Positions 26,534 through 34,200 of a stretch of 56,004 bases of DNA are shown here, in pieces; position 1 is the stretch's first letter, and every line of letters begins with the position of its first letter. Source of the DNA: Anaerolineae bacterium (lineage in GTDB: Bacteria > Chloroflexota > Anaerolineae > UBA1429). Below the pieces are notes generated by a model that had not been told where the DNA came from, searched no databases, and saw only the letters and a list, made by a program, of their open reading frames with translations. A program made the position numbers and the translations under genes. The stretch lies in assembly GCA_007132185.1 (NCBI GenBank), contig SLPC01000205.1, positions 1 to 56,004 of the forward strand, in the 5' to 3' direction.

Positions 26534-27448
26534 TCAGAAGCGCGTCAACATGCGGAGCGCGCGGGGCACCACCTCGATCTCGATCTGGTGCGCGTGGTCG
26601 ATCAGGATTTCGCCATCCACATGCAGGTGGAGTGGATCTTTCGAGCGAATCTCGACTTTGCGGGCCTTGCTGGTGGAAACCGCAGGGTGGTTCAGGTGGG
26701 TGCCGCGCATAAAGCGGGGGACCATGCGCAGCATCTCGAACCGCGACACGGCGCGAGCGATCACGACGTCCAGCTTGCCATCGTCGAAAAGGGCATCGGG
26801 GGCCAGATGAAAGCTGCCTCCCTCGCGCGGGCCATTGCAGATGGTGAGCATGAGAGCGTCCAACTCTTGCACCTCACCATCCAGGACAAGCTCGACGCGT
26901 GGGATCTTCATGCTGACAAAGATAGTCCGCAGAACGGCCGGCAGATACAGGAGGACGCCCCGCAGATGCTTGATCTTGCGTGTCTCGATGACGACCATGC
27001 CATCAAACCCGATGCCTACCGAGTTGTCAAAGTAGCGCTGCAGTGAGCCATCGATCGTGAGAAGGCCCAAGTCCACGACCTGGGTGTGTCCGTTGGCGAT
27101 CACCTCACACGCCTCATGGATGTCGGTAGGCGTGCCGTTCATGACGGCAAAATCATTGCCGGAGCCGGCAGGAATACAGGCCAGCGTGCCTGTGGGGTGG
27201 CCGTTGACCTGAGCCATCATGCCGTTGATGACCTCGTGGGTGGTGCCGTCGCCGCCCACAGCGACAATGGTGTCGTACCCCTGCGTGGAAGCCAGGCTCG
27301 CGACCTCGATGGCATCTCCGATACCTCGCGTTTGCACAAGATCGAAAGCGAGCCCCGAGCGTCGCAGACAGCGCTCGATGGTGGGGATGATCGTGGCACC
27401 GTAGCCTTTGCCCGCATTGGGGTTCACGATGACCATAGTCTTGGGCAT
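26534..27448 (-). CDS. Diacylglycerol/lipid kinase, YegS/DgkB family
   Basis: A 304-residue lipid kinase that phosphorylates diacylglycerol or a related lipid with ATP. Nucleotide motif VAVGGDGTTHEVING (62-76), NPNAGKG (9-15), and IPAGSGNDFA for the second active-site stretch. A metal-binding region near NSVGIGFDG is also present. No membrane helix; the enzyme works at the inner face. AGGAG lies nine bases before the ATG. Confidence 0.92.
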   Translation of the reverse strand: MPKTMVIVNPNAGKGYGATIIPTIERCLRRSGLAFDLVQTRGIGDAIEVASLASTQGYDTIVAVGGDGTTHEVINGMMAQVNGHPTGTLACIPAGSGNDFAVMNGTPTDIHEACEVIANGHTQVVDLGLLTIDGSLQRYFDNSVGIGFDGMVVIETRKIKHLRGVLLYLPAVLRTIFVSMKIPRVELVLDGEVQELDALMLTICNGPREGGSFHLAPDALFDDGKLDVVIARAVSRFEMLRMVPRFMRGTHLNHPAVSTSKARKVEIRSKDPLHLHVDGEILIDHAHQIEIEVVPRALRMLTRF

Positions 27449-27479
27449 GCGACAATACTCCTGGCGCATAGATGGACAC

Positions 27480-27509
27480 CATATAGTCTACAAGGGAAAC
27501 ACGATTCAA
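27480..27509 (-). promoter_or_regulatory. Putative promoter of the lipid kinase gene
   Basis: TTGAAT (complement of 27504-27509), 18 bases, TATATG (complement of 27480-27485). Weak: four of six positions each. Confidence 0.35.
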
Positions 27510-27547
27510 CCAAAAAGGATGCGAAAAGGGTAGATCAGGCAGATAGA

Positions 27548-27576
27548 TGCCGCGCTCGCTCCTGCCAAGCGCGGCA
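27548..27576 (-). terminator. Hairpin downstream of lexA
   Basis: A 9-bp stem (TGCCGCGCT at 27548-27556 with AGCGCGGCA at 27568-27576) and an 11-base loop, 13 bases past the lexA stop. No T-run. Confidence 0.5.
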
Positions 27577-27589
27577 CCGAGGGAGCAAG

Positions 27590-28273
27590 CTATGAGAGGC
27601 GGCGAATCACGCCAATGACCTTGCCCTGGATGTCGAGATTGCGCGGGTGGACATAGATCGGGTCCATGGTCGGGTTGGCGGGCTGCAGACGCACCATCGT
27701 GCGTCCGGGCTCCCAGTGGAATCGCTTGAGGGTGGTGGCCTTTTCCTCACGGAGCCAGGCCGCCACCATATCACCGTTCTCGGCCGTCTGTTGGTGCCGT
27801 ATCAGGACAATGTCGCCGTCGTGAATCAGGGCGTCGATCATCGAGTCGCCGCGCACCTGGAGCGCATAGACATCGCGTGGGTTCCCTACGACGTCGCTGG
27901 ATACACGGATTGCCTCTGCATCGGCCAGAGATACATTGGAATCATAGACCGGCAGCGGCTCACCGGCGGCGATGGCGCCCAGCAAGGGAAGGGACAGGAG
28001 TTCGCTCCAACTTGCCTCATCGGTGGAGCCACTGTCGCCAGTATCGGCCTCGTTGGAAACCAGCCGCAAACCGCGCGAGACGTCGCGATCTCGCATCAAG
28101 AACCCCTTGCGCTCCAACGCATTGAGGTTGTAGCTCACTACCGAGGTCGAACTGATGCCCACGCTCTCCCCGATCTCACGTATGGTGGGCGGATATCCGT
28201 ACTCTTCTGTGTACTCTTGGATGACCTGCAGAATCTTGCGCTGCCGTTCAGAGAGCTTGGGTTGCGTTGTCAT
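27590..28273 (-). CDS. lexA: LexA repressor
   Basis: SOS repressor that self-cleaves with RecA. The 227-residue protein has a winged helix (KLSERQRKILQVIQEY... PTIREIGESVGISS) and a C-terminal protease domain. The Ala103-Gly104 cleavage site (IAAGEP), nucleophile Ser144 (RGDSMIDA) and Lys183 (TTLKRF) are all present, so it should be an active autoprotease. Its own promoter carries a perfect SOS box. Single gene, with a hairpin after it. Confidence 0.96.
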   Translation of the reverse strand: MTTQPKLSERQRKILQVIQEYTEEYGYPPTIREIGESVGISSTSVVSYNLNALERKGFLMRDRDVSRGLRLVSNEADTGDSGSTDEASWSELLSLPLLGAIAAGEPLPVYDSNVSLADAEAIRVSSDVVGNPRDVYALQVRGDSMIDALIHDGDIVLIRHQQTAENGDMVAAWLREEKATTLKRFHWEPGRTMVRLQPANPTMDPIYVHPRNLDIQGKVIGVIRRLS

Positions 28274-28311
28274 CGGTGTGGCATTCCTTTCGCATGGCTT
28301 GCTTCGGTTGC

Positions 28312-28341
28312 ATTATACCGGGAACATATGTTCTATGTCAA
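28312..28341 (-). promoter_or_regulatory. Consensus promoter of lexA
   Basis: TTGACA (complement of 28336-28341), 18 bases, TATAAT (complement of 28312-28317): both boxes perfect. The spacer holds the SOS box, so bound LexA would block polymerase. Leader about 30 nt. Confidence 0.9.
28322..28333. promoter_or_regulatory. lexA: SOS box (LexA operator)
   Basis: A perfect palindrome GAACATATGTTC, matching the GAAC-N4-GTTC LexA operator of Gram-positive bacteria and Chloroflexi. It sits between the -35 and -10 of lexA. Confidence 0.92.
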
Positions 28342-28370
28342 GTATGAGATTTTCATACGTCCCACAATCA

Positions 28371-28409
28371 GGGGGCTCTATGGGTCGTAATAGCCGAGAG
28401 CCTCTTTTT
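28371..28409 (+). terminator. Orphan terminator-like hairpin between lexA and copZ
   Basis: GGGGGCTCT (28371-28379) pairs with AGAGCCTCT (28397-28405) over a 17-base loop, with two G-U pairs, followed by five Ts (28405-28409). No plus-strand gene precedes it; a smaller hairpin (GTATGA at 28342-28347 with TCATAC at 28353-28358) lies just before it. Confidence 0.5.
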
Positions 28410-28425
28410 GCGGTGCCACGGCATG

Positions 28426-28454
28426 TTGACAACTGGTCTGGATCGCTGTATGCT
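28426..28454 (+). promoter_or_regulatory. copZ: Promoter of copZ
   Basis: Perfect TTGACA (28426-28431), 17 bases, TATGCT (28449-28454). Transcription would begin near 28461, inside the operator described next. Confidence 0.8.
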
Positions 28455-28459
28455 AACGG

Positions 28460-28474
28460 TACCCCACCGGGGTA
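28460..28474. promoter_or_regulatory. CsoR-like copper operator
   Basis: TACCCC-ACC-GGGGTA, a perfect inverted repeat (28460-28474) covering the predicted start of transcription. As I recall it, the Bacillus subtilis copZA operator bound by CsoR has the same form (TACCCTACGGGGGTA). No csoR gene is in the window. Confidence 0.7.
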
Positions 28475-28509
28475 ATTCTCATACAGATCATACCGTTACA
28501 AGGAGCAGC

Positions 28510-28731
28510 ATGACAGAATCCCAGATCAAGTTGTTCGCTGAGGACATTTCTTGCGAGCATTGCGCCATGGCGATCCGGCGGGAGCTTCAGGATGCAGAGG
28601 GTGTTCGCGTCGTGGATGTGGACGTGTCTGCCAAGACTGTGACTCTTGAATACGATGATGAGGTCGCGCTGGCCCGCGCCATGGAGCTCTTACGTGACAT
28701 CGGCTATCCTGCCGAGCGGTCGGTCGAATAG
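28510..28731 (+). CDS. copZ: HMA-domain copper chaperone, CopZ-like
   Basis: A 73-residue heavy-metal-associated domain with the soft-metal motif CEHC (ISCEHCAMAI) near residues 11-14. It should bind Cu(I) in the cytoplasm and pass it to a partner. The ATG has AAGGAG just upstream. The preceding CsoR-like operator supports copper regulation. No copper ATPase lies alongside; the next genes encode a thioredoxin-like lipoprotein and CcdA instead. Confidence 0.85.
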   Translation: MTESQIKLFAEDISCEHCAMAIRRELQDAEGVRVVDVDVSAKTVTLEYDDEVALARAMELLRDIGYPAERSVE

Positions 28732-28775
28732 CCAGGCCGCACGTCACGGCCCTGTCTCTTGATCACCGCCCGAGT

Positions 28776-28804
28776 TTGGAACGCAGGGGCGCGGGGTGTA
28801 GAAT
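28776..28804 (+). promoter_or_regulatory. Putative promoter of the TlpA-DUF2085-CcdA unit
   Basis: TTGGAA (28776-28781), 17 bases, TAGAAT (28799-28804, 5 of 6). Leader about 50 nt. Confidence 0.6.
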
Positions 28805-28858
28805 CGGACAAGTCGCAAAAGGCACGCCTGGCCGCACACTGAGGAGGCTTTTGATCCG

Positions 28859-29467
28859 ATGCAAAGAATCAGCTGGGTGATACTCAGCATGCTCTTGTTC
28901 GCCATGGTGATTCTGGCCGGTTGTGCTACGGGCCAGCCCCCCGCCGCCGCGCCACCGGTGACGCCCGAGTCCTACGGACCTGCGGAGCCCCCCGCGGCGC
29001 CGGATGAGGCCGATACGCCCACAGCCCCTTCCCAGAATGAGCCGATTGTCAAGGGAATGGAGGCGCCCGATTTCACATTGGTCGACCTGGATGGCGTCGA
29101 GCGTTCGCTGACCGACTATCGGGGTCAGGTGGTGATGCTCAACTTTTGGGCCAGTTGGTGCGGGTTCTGCCGCGCCGAGATTCCGGACATGAATGCGGTC
29201 TATGCCGATCTCGCCGACCAGGGCTTTGAGATCGTTGCCGTGAACCTGGGCGAAGATCCTGACCACCTACGCCAGTTTGCCGCCGAATACGAGATAGAGT
29301 TTCCTGTCCTGACGGATGTCGACGGCCTGACGGTGCCCCTGTATATGATCCGGAGCATTCCCACCAGTTACTTTTTGGACCATGACGGTGTGGTGCAGGT
29401 AATCTATGGCGGGGCGATCCCCGAGGATACCTTGCGTAGCATCGTGCAGTCACTGCTAGAACAGTAG
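28859..29467 (+). CDS. TlpA/ResA-like thioredoxin lipoprotein
   Basis: A 202-residue extracytoplasmic disulfide reductase. Lipobox ILAGC anchors Cys22; a Pro/Ala-rich linker runs to about residue 65; the thioredoxin fold has WCGFC with Cys101 and Cys104, and the cis-proline segment SIPTSYF. It probably receives electrons from CcdA, encoded two genes on, and reduces a cytochrome c apoprotein or a copper-site protein. GAGGAGG lies 11 bases before the ATG, a rather long spacing. Confidence 0.9.
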   Translation: MQRISWVILSMLLFAMVILAGCATGQPPAAAPPVTPESYGPAEPPAAPDEADTPTAPSQNEPIVKGMEAPDFTLVDLDGVERSLTDYRGQVVMLNFWASWCGFCRAEIPDMNAVYADLADQGFEIVAVNLGEDPDHLRQFAAEYEIEFPVLTDVDGLTVPLYMIRSIPTSYFLDHDGVVQVIYGGAIPEDTLRSIVQSLLEQ

Positions 29468-29476
29468 GGTACACGC

Positions 29477-30148
29477 ATGAGAACACCCTCTATGGAGCAC
29501 GAGAAGGCACCTGCCAAGGAAACTCTCTCTTCGGAGCGAATGACCCAGGTCATAGCCCGTCTGATGCGCGCTCTCAGCCGCCACTGGCTGGCTGTAGCCA
29601 GTGTGGGGCTGGGGCTATTCATCGGCCTGCCGCTGTTGGCGCCTGTGCTCATGGCAGCCGGCTGGGAGCGCCTTGGGCAGGCCATCCACACGCTATTCTA
29701 TATTACCTGTCACCAACTCCCCGAGCGCTCCTATTTTCTATTTGGTCCACAGTGGATCTACTCTCGTGCCGAACTGGTGGCGCTGGCGGGTGAGCCCGTG
29801 TCGCTCCGCTGGATCGGGAATGCGCAGGTGGGGTACAAGATAGCGGTGTGCCAGCGTGATGTGGCCATTTATGGTGGGTGGTTCCTGTGGGGCATGCTCT
29901 ATGGCTTGGTGCGCCACTGGCTCAAGCCAATCTCGGTGCGTACCTTTGTCCTGATGCTGGTGCCCATGGCCATCGATGGCGGCGGCCAGATGGTGGGCCT
30001 CTGGTCGAGCACCTGGCTGACACGTGCGATCACCGGCCTGCTCTTTGGGCTGGCGGTTGTGTTGCTCGCCTATCCCTACCTCGAGCAGGGTATGCATGAC
30101 ATGCATCATGAGGCGGAACAGATGCTGGCTGAGGGTGGACGGGCGTGA
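29477..30148 (+). CDS. DUF2085 membrane protein
   Basis: A 223-residue membrane protein with four or five helices. Two motifs mark the DUF2085 family: TCHQLPERSYFLFG near residue 76 and AVCQRDVAIYGGWF near 118. The conserved Cys, His and Gln residues on one face could bind metal or take part in thiol chemistry; function is unknown. It ends in a four-base overlap (GTGA) with ccdA, so the two are coupled, and it follows the TlpA-like gene by nine bases. Confidence 0.85.
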   Translation: MRTPSMEHEKAPAKETLSSERMTQVIARLMRALSRHWLAVASVGLGLFIGLPLLAPVLMAAGWERLGQAIHTLFYITCHQLPERSYFLFGPQWIYSRAELVALAGEPVSLRWIGNAQVGYKIAVCQRDVAIYGGWFLWGMLYGLVRHWLKPISVRTFVLMLVPMAIDGGGQMVGLWSSTWLTRAITGLLFGLAVVLLAYPYLEQGMHDMHHEAEQMLAEGGRA

Positions 30149-30849
30149 GCGTCAGCGAGCTCTCCGTGGGCCTCGCCCTGGGAGCGGGCTTGCTCTCTTT
30201 CTTTTCCCCCTGCGTGCTGCCCATGGTCCCCGTCTATCTTGGTTACCTGGCCGGTGGACCCATCGCCGATCTGGAGCCTCGGGGCCGGCAGAGGCTCGTG
30301 TTGCATGCTCTCCTGTTCATCCTCGGTTTTGGCGTCGTATTCGTCTCGCTGGGCATCGCGGCGGGCCTCGTGGGACAGCTCCTGATGCGCCATCTCTCGA
30401 CCATCGTGACCGTAGGTGGTCTGCTGCTCATCGTTCTGGGCATGCACATGGCCGGGTTGATCCGAGTGCCCTGGCTGAACACGCAGAAGAAACTGATGGG
30501 AGGGCGTCCCAACGCCAACCTGGGGGGATCATTTCTGCTGGGGTTCGTTTTCGCCGCGGGTTGGTCGCCCTGCGTGGGCCCGGTGTTGGGGGGCATTCTC
30601 TTGCTGGCCGCCGATGCCCAGACGGCCGCACAGGGGGGGTTGCTCCTGGGCATTTATACCCTGGGCATGGGTGTGCCCTTTGTGGCGGTAGCCGCCGCCC
30701 TGGGGGGCATGCTCCCGTTGGCCCGGCGCATGAACCGGTACACGCGTCATGTTTCGGTCATCGGAGGCGTGCTGCTCATCGCACTGGGCTTTTCGATGAT
30801 CACGGGTCTATATGGCACCCTTTTTGGCGCTCTGCCCAATGGATTCTAG
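30145..30849 (+). CDS. ccdA: CcdA cytochrome c biogenesis/disulfide-transfer membrane protein
   Basis: A 234-residue protein moving reducing equivalents from cytoplasmic thioredoxin across the membrane. Cys23 (FFSPCVLPMVPVY) and Cys143 (GWSPCVGPVLGG) are the redox pair, each in a SPC motif. Six membrane segments are apparent. The GTG start overlaps the DUF2085 stop. The neighbouring TlpA-like lipoprotein is the expected electron acceptor outside. Confidence 0.92.
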   Translation: MSVSELSVGLALGAGLLSFFSPCVLPMVPVYLGYLAGGPIADLEPRGRQRLVLHALLFILGFGVVFVSLGIAAGLVGQLLMRHLSTIVTVGGLLLIVLGMHMAGLIRVPWLNTQKKLMGGRPNANLGGSFLLGFVFAAGWSPCVGPVLGGILLLAADAQTAAQGGLLLGIYTLGMGVPFVAVAAALGGMLPLARRMNRYTRHVSVIGGVLLIALGFSMITGLYGTLFGALPNGF

Positions 30850-30862
30850 AGGGCGCGCCCAC

Positions 30863-31642
30863 ATGCCTGAGGCAGGCGAGCAGCGGAGGGCCGGAACCGG
30901 CTGGCGGTCCGATGCACGGGAGCTGTATCGGCGCATCCAGCGCCTGGTAACCGGCCTTGTCTGGTGGGAGCGCACCTACCATGAAGATGGGCTCGCCACC
31001 GAGCACACCTGCGCGTTTCTGCAGGAGGAACGTTTCCGGAGGGCCTACGAGCTGGGTCGGGCGACCGGCTCCTTTCGCGGGCGGGAGATCCGCTGGCGCG
31101 TGCATGTGGCCTGTTGGGCGGCGGCCCACGCGGCCCGGTTGGAGGGCGATTTCGTCGAGTGCGGCGTGTATCGTGGCGGGCTCGCCCGGGCCATCGTAGA
31201 CTATGTGGGCTTGTGCGATCTGAACAAGTCATTCTACCTCTTTGACACCTTCGAGGGCATTCCGGAGGCGTCCATCAGTCGGGACGAGCGCGAGCTGGGG
31301 CGACGGCCGGGCGAGTACGAAGAGTGCTATGCTGCCGTATGTGAGACGTTTCGCAGCTTTGCCAATGTGCACGTCGTGCGGGGCGTCGTTCCTGAGGTAC
31401 TCTCCCAAGTCGAGATCGAGCGGGTGGCCTATCTCTCGTTGGACATGAATGTGTACCAGCCCGAAATCGCAGCCGTCGAGTACTTTTGGCCCAGGATGAC
31501 ATCGGGGGGGATCATCCTGCTTGACGACTATGGGTTTCGACCCCATGGACTGCAAAAGGCCGCTATGGACGCTTTTGCGCGCCAGCGAGATACCGAGATT
31601 CTTTCGATGCCCACAGGCCAGGGTCTCCTGGTAAAGCCCTGA
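30863..31642 (+). CDS. TylF/MycF-type O-methyltransferase
   Basis: A 259-residue SAM enzyme of the macrocin-O-methyltransferase family, usually acting on sugar hydroxyls. Features: GDFVECGVYRGGLARA for cofactor binding, FYLFDTFEGIPEAS, and IILLDDYGF for the metal-binding acidic pair. Start at MPEAGEQ, 14 bases after the ccdA stop, with AGAGGG nine bases upstream; the longer open frame overlaps ccdA. The next gene is a further methyltransferase, a pairing seen in glycan-decorating clusters. Confidence 0.82.
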   Translation: MPEAGEQRRAGTGWRSDARELYRRIQRLVTGLVWWERTYHEDGLATEHTCAFLQEERFRRAYELGRATGSFRGREIRWRVHVACWAAAHAARLEGDFVECGVYRGGLARAIVDYVGLCDLNKSFYLFDTFEGIPEASISRDERELGRRPGEYEECYAAVCETFRSFANVHVVRGVVPEVLSQVEIERVAYLSLDMNVYQPEIAAVEYFWPRMTSGGIILLDDYGFRPHGLQKAAMDAFARQRDTEILSMPTGQGLLVKP

Positions 31643-31648
31643 TCCTTG

Positions 31649-32599
31649 ATGAGCATGTTTTTGACCCCCTCATACCCCAATGCCAAGCAATGCCCTGCCT
31701 GCGATAGCGACAACACCGATGCAGAGCTGGCTCTGTATGACTGGGCCTATACGCGCGAGGGGCCCTTTGCCTATTCGCGTTGCAACGATTGCGGAGCGCT
31801 CTATGCCACCGAGGAACTATCTCCCGCCGCCCTTGAGCGCTACTATCCCCGTCACTATGCCGCCTATGTCGACGACGCAGCGTTCGGATTGATTCGTGGA
31901 ACCGCGCACCGGGTGGGGATGGCCAAACGGTGTAGAACCATCGAGCAGCTATGCCAGGGCGGTCGCCTCCTGGATATCGGGTGCGGAGCGGGAGCCTTTT
32001 TGAGGGCGATGCAGGCACGTGGCCCGTGGAACGTTATCGGGCTGGAGCGCGACCAGAAAGCGGTCAAGCTCGCTCGAGATAGCGGGTTGGATGTGCATTG
32101 GGGCGACATTGCCACCTCCAACTTGGCTGGTGCGTTCGATGTCATCACCCTCTGGGACGTGATCGAGCACCTGGAACGACCCAGGGACATTCTGCGCCGG
32201 ATCGCTGGCTGGCTGGCTGTTGATGGCTGGTTGATCCTGCGAACGCCTGATGCGGCCAGTCGGCAGGCGCGCTGGTTCGGCGCCCGGTGGGCGGGCTATG
32301 ACCCGCCACGCCATCGGGTCATTTACTCCTTCGGTGCACTAGAGATCCTGGCGCGGCGATGCGGGCTGGCGCTCTGGCAGGTTCCAGGCCCACAAGGCAG
32401 TAGCGCGCTGGCGAGCCTTAGCATGCGGAATCTGGCTCTAGCGCACGAGTGGCCTCATTGGCTGGCTGAGTCACAGATTCATCCTCTGGTCCAGATAGCG
32501 TGGTGGCCCGCCTGCGCTTTCTGGGATGCGATAGAGGGGGGCGCTGAGCTGGTTGTCGCCGCAAAACGCCTGGGAACGACAAATCACCCATATGGGTGA
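31649..32599 (+). CDS. SAM methyltransferase with N-terminal zinc-binding segment
   Basis: A 316-residue class I methyltransferase. The N-terminus holds a Cys4 zinc site (CPACDS and CNDCG, about residues 14-46), as in many O- or C-methyltransferases of surface sugars. Motif I is LLDIGCGAGAFL and the acidic strand is VITLWDVIEHLERP. It follows the TylF-type gene by six bases without a clear ribosome site, so coupling is likely. The last codons lie inside a perfect 20-bp palindrome. Confidence 0.85.
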   Translation: MSMFLTPSYPNAKQCPACDSDNTDAELALYDWAYTREGPFAYSRCNDCGALYATEELSPAALERYYPRHYAAYVDDAAFGLIRGTAHRVGMAKRCRTIEQLCQGGRLLDIGCGAGAFLRAMQARGPWNVIGLERDQKAVKLARDSGLDVHWGDIATSNLAGAFDVITLWDVIEHLERPRDILRRIAGWLAVDGWLILRTPDAASRQARWFGARWAGYDPPRHRVIYSFGALEILARRCGLALWQVPGPQGSSALASLSMRNLALAHEWPHWLAESQIHPLVQIAWWPACAFWDAIEGGAELVVAAKRLGTTNHPYG

Positions 32600-32601
32600 T
32601 T
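32582..32601. repeat. Perfect 20-bp palindrome at the end of the methyltransferase gene
   Basis: AATCACCCAT followed by its exact complement ATGGGTGATT. It covers the stop codon and touches the -35 box of the next promoter. It could be an operator or a hairpin in the mRNA. Confidence 0.85.
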
Positions 32602-32628
32602 GATCAGAGACGCCACACATGCTATTCT
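32600..32628 (+). promoter_or_regulatory. Putative promoter of the repeat-protein gene
   Basis: TTGATC (32600-32605), 17 bases, TATTCT (32623-32628); four of six each. The 5-prime leader is about 60 nt. Confidence 0.5.
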
Positions 32629-32693
32629 GTCGCTAGAAGCCGGAACCGGGTTAGGCTCGTGATGTTCACAATCATGCATGGAGGTACAGATCG

Positions 32694-34118
32694 ATGAAAC
32701 GAACGATGGTAATAGTTACGATTCTCTTGTTGGCTTTGGGGCTATTGGGGGCAACCAGCGTCGCTGCCAGCACAGAGTACGACTCGACGATCAACATCCG
32801 CAACATGGAGAACGAGACAGCCAACGTCGTGATTCAGTTCTATAACCTGGCCGGAGATCACCTGGCTACTGCTGACGTTGCTCTGCAGATCCCGCCGCAG
32901 ACCATGGCCTATTACTTTGTCCTACAGAACGATAATCTGCCAGTGGACTTTCGAGGCTCGGCTGTGGTCGCTTCTGACAGAGAACTGGTGATCGTTCACA
33001 ACCTGCGGATAAACCTGGGCGAGCAGGGAGCCTCCACCAGCGGATTCGACCAGGGCGCCGCCGTGGTGCAGTTGCCTCTGATCATGCGCAACAACGGCGG
33101 TTACACCACCTGGTTTAGCGTCCAGAACGCCGGTATGGCCGCAGCCGAAGTTCGGGTCGAGTTCTTTGCGGGCGCTGACTGGGGCAATGACTGGGTGTGG
33201 GTCAATCCTGCCGATCAGACCAACACGGTCACCATTCAACCCGGCGCGGCTTACTATTTCCACCAGGCCGACATGCCACAGCTCGGCGAGCGGTTTGTGG
33301 GCTCGGCGATCGTTACTGCTTTGAATGACCAGCCGCTGGTCTCGTCCGTCATCCAGGAGGGCCCGGCCGGGTTGTTCGCTTATGATGGGTTTACCACATC
33401 AGGCTCAGCCACGGTCACAGTCCCCCTCTTCCAGTACTATAATGCTGGGTATCAGTCCTCGGTCCAGGTACAGAACGTGGGTGATACTGCCACCCAAGTG
33501 ACACTGACCTATATGCCAGGCCCAGGCTTGGCTGGCAACGCCTGCACCGAGACCCACATGATTGAGGCTGACGCATCCGAGATCTTTGGCTTTTTCTCCT
33601 TTATCCAGGACACGGCCTATAGCGACTGCTATACGCAGAATCCAGGTACGCCCTTTGTTGGTTCAGTCTTTGTTTCGGCCAATACCGCGAATCAGCCGCT
33701 GATGGGTGTTGTCAACCAGATGAACAGCGCCACCATCAAATCAGGCGCCTATAATGCGTTTGATCCAGCAGAGGCCACGGCGTGTGTAGCTGCGCCGATC
33801 ATCATGGATAACAACAGCAACTACTGGACTTCGCTCCAGATCATGAACATCGGTGCTGAGGCCACAACCGTAACAGTCGAGTACTCGGAGTATCAAGGCC
33901 ACACGCCGTCCGATGATGTCTTGACTCTTCAGCCGAATGAGATGGGTGCTCTGTTGCATCTGGATCAGTTGGGCCCTGCGCCGGGGCAGACCTATATCGG
34001 GTCGGCATTGGCCTGTGCCACGGGTAACGCGCCGATTGTCGGCGTCGTGAACCAGTTCAATGCTCTGGCGGCAGGGGATACGTTGTTCGTGTACAACGCA
34101 TTCAACGTGCCAAACTAG
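32694..34118 (+). CDS. Secreted protein of four beta-sandwich-like repeats
   Basis: A 474-residue exported protein of unknown function. A signal peptide (MKRTMVIVTILLLALGLLG, cut near 25-27) is followed by four units of about 100 residues. Each has a start like I-Y-x-x-x-x-V-Q-N-G (SVQNAGMAAAEVRVEFF; SVQVQNVGDTATQVTLTY; SLQIMNIGAEATTVTVEY), a proline/glutamine turn (IQPGAAYYFHQ), and a close like FVGSAIVTALNDQPLVSSV. The first unit is the most diverged. Similar unit repeats occur in extracellular proteins of Anaerolineae, by my recollection. GGAGG lies nine bases before the ATG; a terminator follows, so it is monocistronic. Confidence 0.85.
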   Translation: MKRTMVIVTILLLALGLLGATSVAASTEYDSTINIRNMENETANVVIQFYNLAGDHLATADVALQIPPQTMAYYFVLQNDNLPVDFRGSAVVASDRELVIVHNLRINLGEQGASTSGFDQGAAVVQLPLIMRNNGGYTTWFSVQNAGMAAAEVRVEFFAGADWGNDWVWVNPADQTNTVTIQPGAAYYFHQADMPQLGERFVGSAIVTALNDQPLVSSVIQEGPAGLFAYDGFTTSGSATVTVPLFQYYNAGYQSSVQVQNVGDTATQVTLTYMPGPGLAGNACTETHMIEADASEIFGFFSFIQDTAYSDCYTQNPGTPFVGSVFVSANTANQPLMGVVNQMNSATIKSGAYNAFDPAEATACVAAPIIMDNNSNYWTSLQIMNIGAEATTVTVEYSEYQGHTPSDDVLTLQPNEMGALLHLDQLGPAPGQTYIGSALACATGNAPIVGVVNQFNALAAGDTLFVYNAFNVPN

Positions 34119-34144
34119 TGATGTCTTGATCGGTATCTCATTGC

Positions 34145-34174
34145 GAGGGGTTGCCTCTGGGCAGCCCCTCTTTT
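34145..34174 (+). terminator. Intrinsic terminator of the repeat-protein gene
   Basis: An 11-bp stem with one G-U pair (34145-34155 and 34160-34170), 4-base loop, then TTTT (34171-34174). Confidence 0.9.
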
Positions 34175-34200
34175 ACGCCGCTGATAGTTGAGGAGATAGT

